Assembly: GCA_045807325.1 (NCBI GenBank)
Contig: JBJMHP010000238.1
Location: forward strand, 1-5,883
Direction of reading: 5' to 3'
Origin: CALGFH01 sp045807325
GTDB lineage: Bacteria > Actinomycetota > CALGFH01
DNA: 5,883 bases
Made by a program: the position numbers and the translations under genes. Below the pieces are notes generated by a model. That model saw only the letters and a program-made list of their open reading frames with translations, searched no databases and had not been told where the DNA came from. This document shows, in pieces, positions 5,564 through 5,883 of this stretch; position 1 is the stretch's first letter, and every line of letters starts with the position of its first letter.

Positions 5564-5883
5564 ATGTCGCAGTCCATGCCGGACCCGGGCGCCGGGAACG
5601 GCCGAATCTTGGCCACGCCCCTGGCCCGGGCCGTGGCCGCCGACCTCGGGGTCGACCTGGCCACCGTTACGGGCAGCGGGCGCGGCGGCCGCATCCGCCG
5701 CGCCGACGTCGAGGCGGCCGCCGCCCCTGCCCCCGCCGCCCCAGCGGCGGCCCCAGCCGCGGCGGTCGCCCAGGCGCCGGTGGCCGTGGACGCGGAGACG
5801 GAGGAGGTGCCGCTGTCGGCCATGCGGCGGACGGTGGCCCGGCGGCTGGTCGAGTCGATGCAGTCCACCCCCCACTTCTACCT
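5564..5883 (+). CDS. 2-oxoacid dehydrogenase E2 acyltransferase, lipoyl-less N-terminus (3' end outside window)
   Basis: Start of an E2 (dihydrolipoamide acyltransferase) gene; 106 codons are visible and the frame is open at the window edge. Residues 14-51 (RILATPLARAVAADLGVDL, then TVTGSGRGGRIRRADVEA) are a clear peripheral subunit-binding domain, which docks E3 and/or E1. An Ala/Pro-rich flexible linker follows (52-75). EEVPLSAMRRTVARRLVESM and STPHFY (80-106) are the first helix and strand of the catalytic acyltransferase domain; its HxxxDG active site would lie beyond the window. Standard E2 proteins carry one or more lipoyl domains (DKA motif) before this point; here only 13 residues precede the binding domain. 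The upstream in-frame sequence is an Arg-rich shadow of lpdA with no lipoyl-like peptide. The gene follows lpdA by 11 bp, as expected for an operon. Acyl specificity (pyruvate, 2-oxoglutarate or branched-chain) cannot be told. Confidence 0.88.
   Translation, partial: MSQSMPDPGAGNGRILATPLARAVAADLGVDLATVTGSGRGGRIRRADVEAAAAPAPAAPAAAPAAAVAQAPVAVDAETEEVPLSAMRRTVARRLVESMQSTPHFY

Noticed and set aside
5725..5790. Ala/Pro-coding repeat resembling a DNA tandem repeat
   Set aside because: It is the flexible interdomain linker usual in E2 proteins, not an independent repeat element.

Overview
This is a very GC-rich window (roughly 70% or more G+C by eye, with G/C at most third codon positions). It carries ordinary metabolic genes of the type found in high-GC Actinomycetota or a related soil lineage. 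The assignment rests on base composition, GTG-rich coding and family style only. No RNA gene, insertion sequence, CRISPR array or phage gene was recognised.

Left part (1-2138): the 3' end of a nitroreductase-family flavoprotein gene runs rightward and meets a leftward TetR-family repressor gene head-on, the two stop codons sharing one CTAG. The repressor gene is divergent from a rightward alpha/beta hydrolase gene. Their 61-bp gap holds two direct copies of a 14-bp operator-like sequence, TTGTACAACGTACA, which contains a 5-3-5 palindrome. A good plus-strand promoter (TTGACA, 18 bp, TACAGT) is interleaved with these copies. A minus-strand TACAAT lies so close to the repressor ATG that a leaderless mRNA is likely. 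The simplest reading is a self-regulated repressor/hydrolase pair that senses and processes a small molecule; the ligand and substrate cannot be read from sequence.

Middle part (2139-4034): a 178-bp gap between convergent genes holds a GC-rich hairpin and three copies of an 11-bp repeat. It is followed by a leftward aldehyde dehydrogenase superfamily gene with a divergent but catalytically complete active site. A 164-bp divergent gap with a conspicuous AT-rich island separates it from the next gene.

Right part (4035-5883): lpdA (dihydrolipoyl dehydrogenase, E3) and, 11 bp later, the start of a 2-oxoacid dehydrogenase E2 acyltransferase gene, cut by the window edge. They look like one transcription unit. 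The E2 begins directly with the E3-binding domain and has no N-terminal lipoyl domain, although its start codon has a good ribosome binding site. This is the most unusual point in the window. Its partner lipoyl domain and E1 subunits must be encoded elsewhere, perhaps just downstream. Nothing here amounts to a clearly new system.
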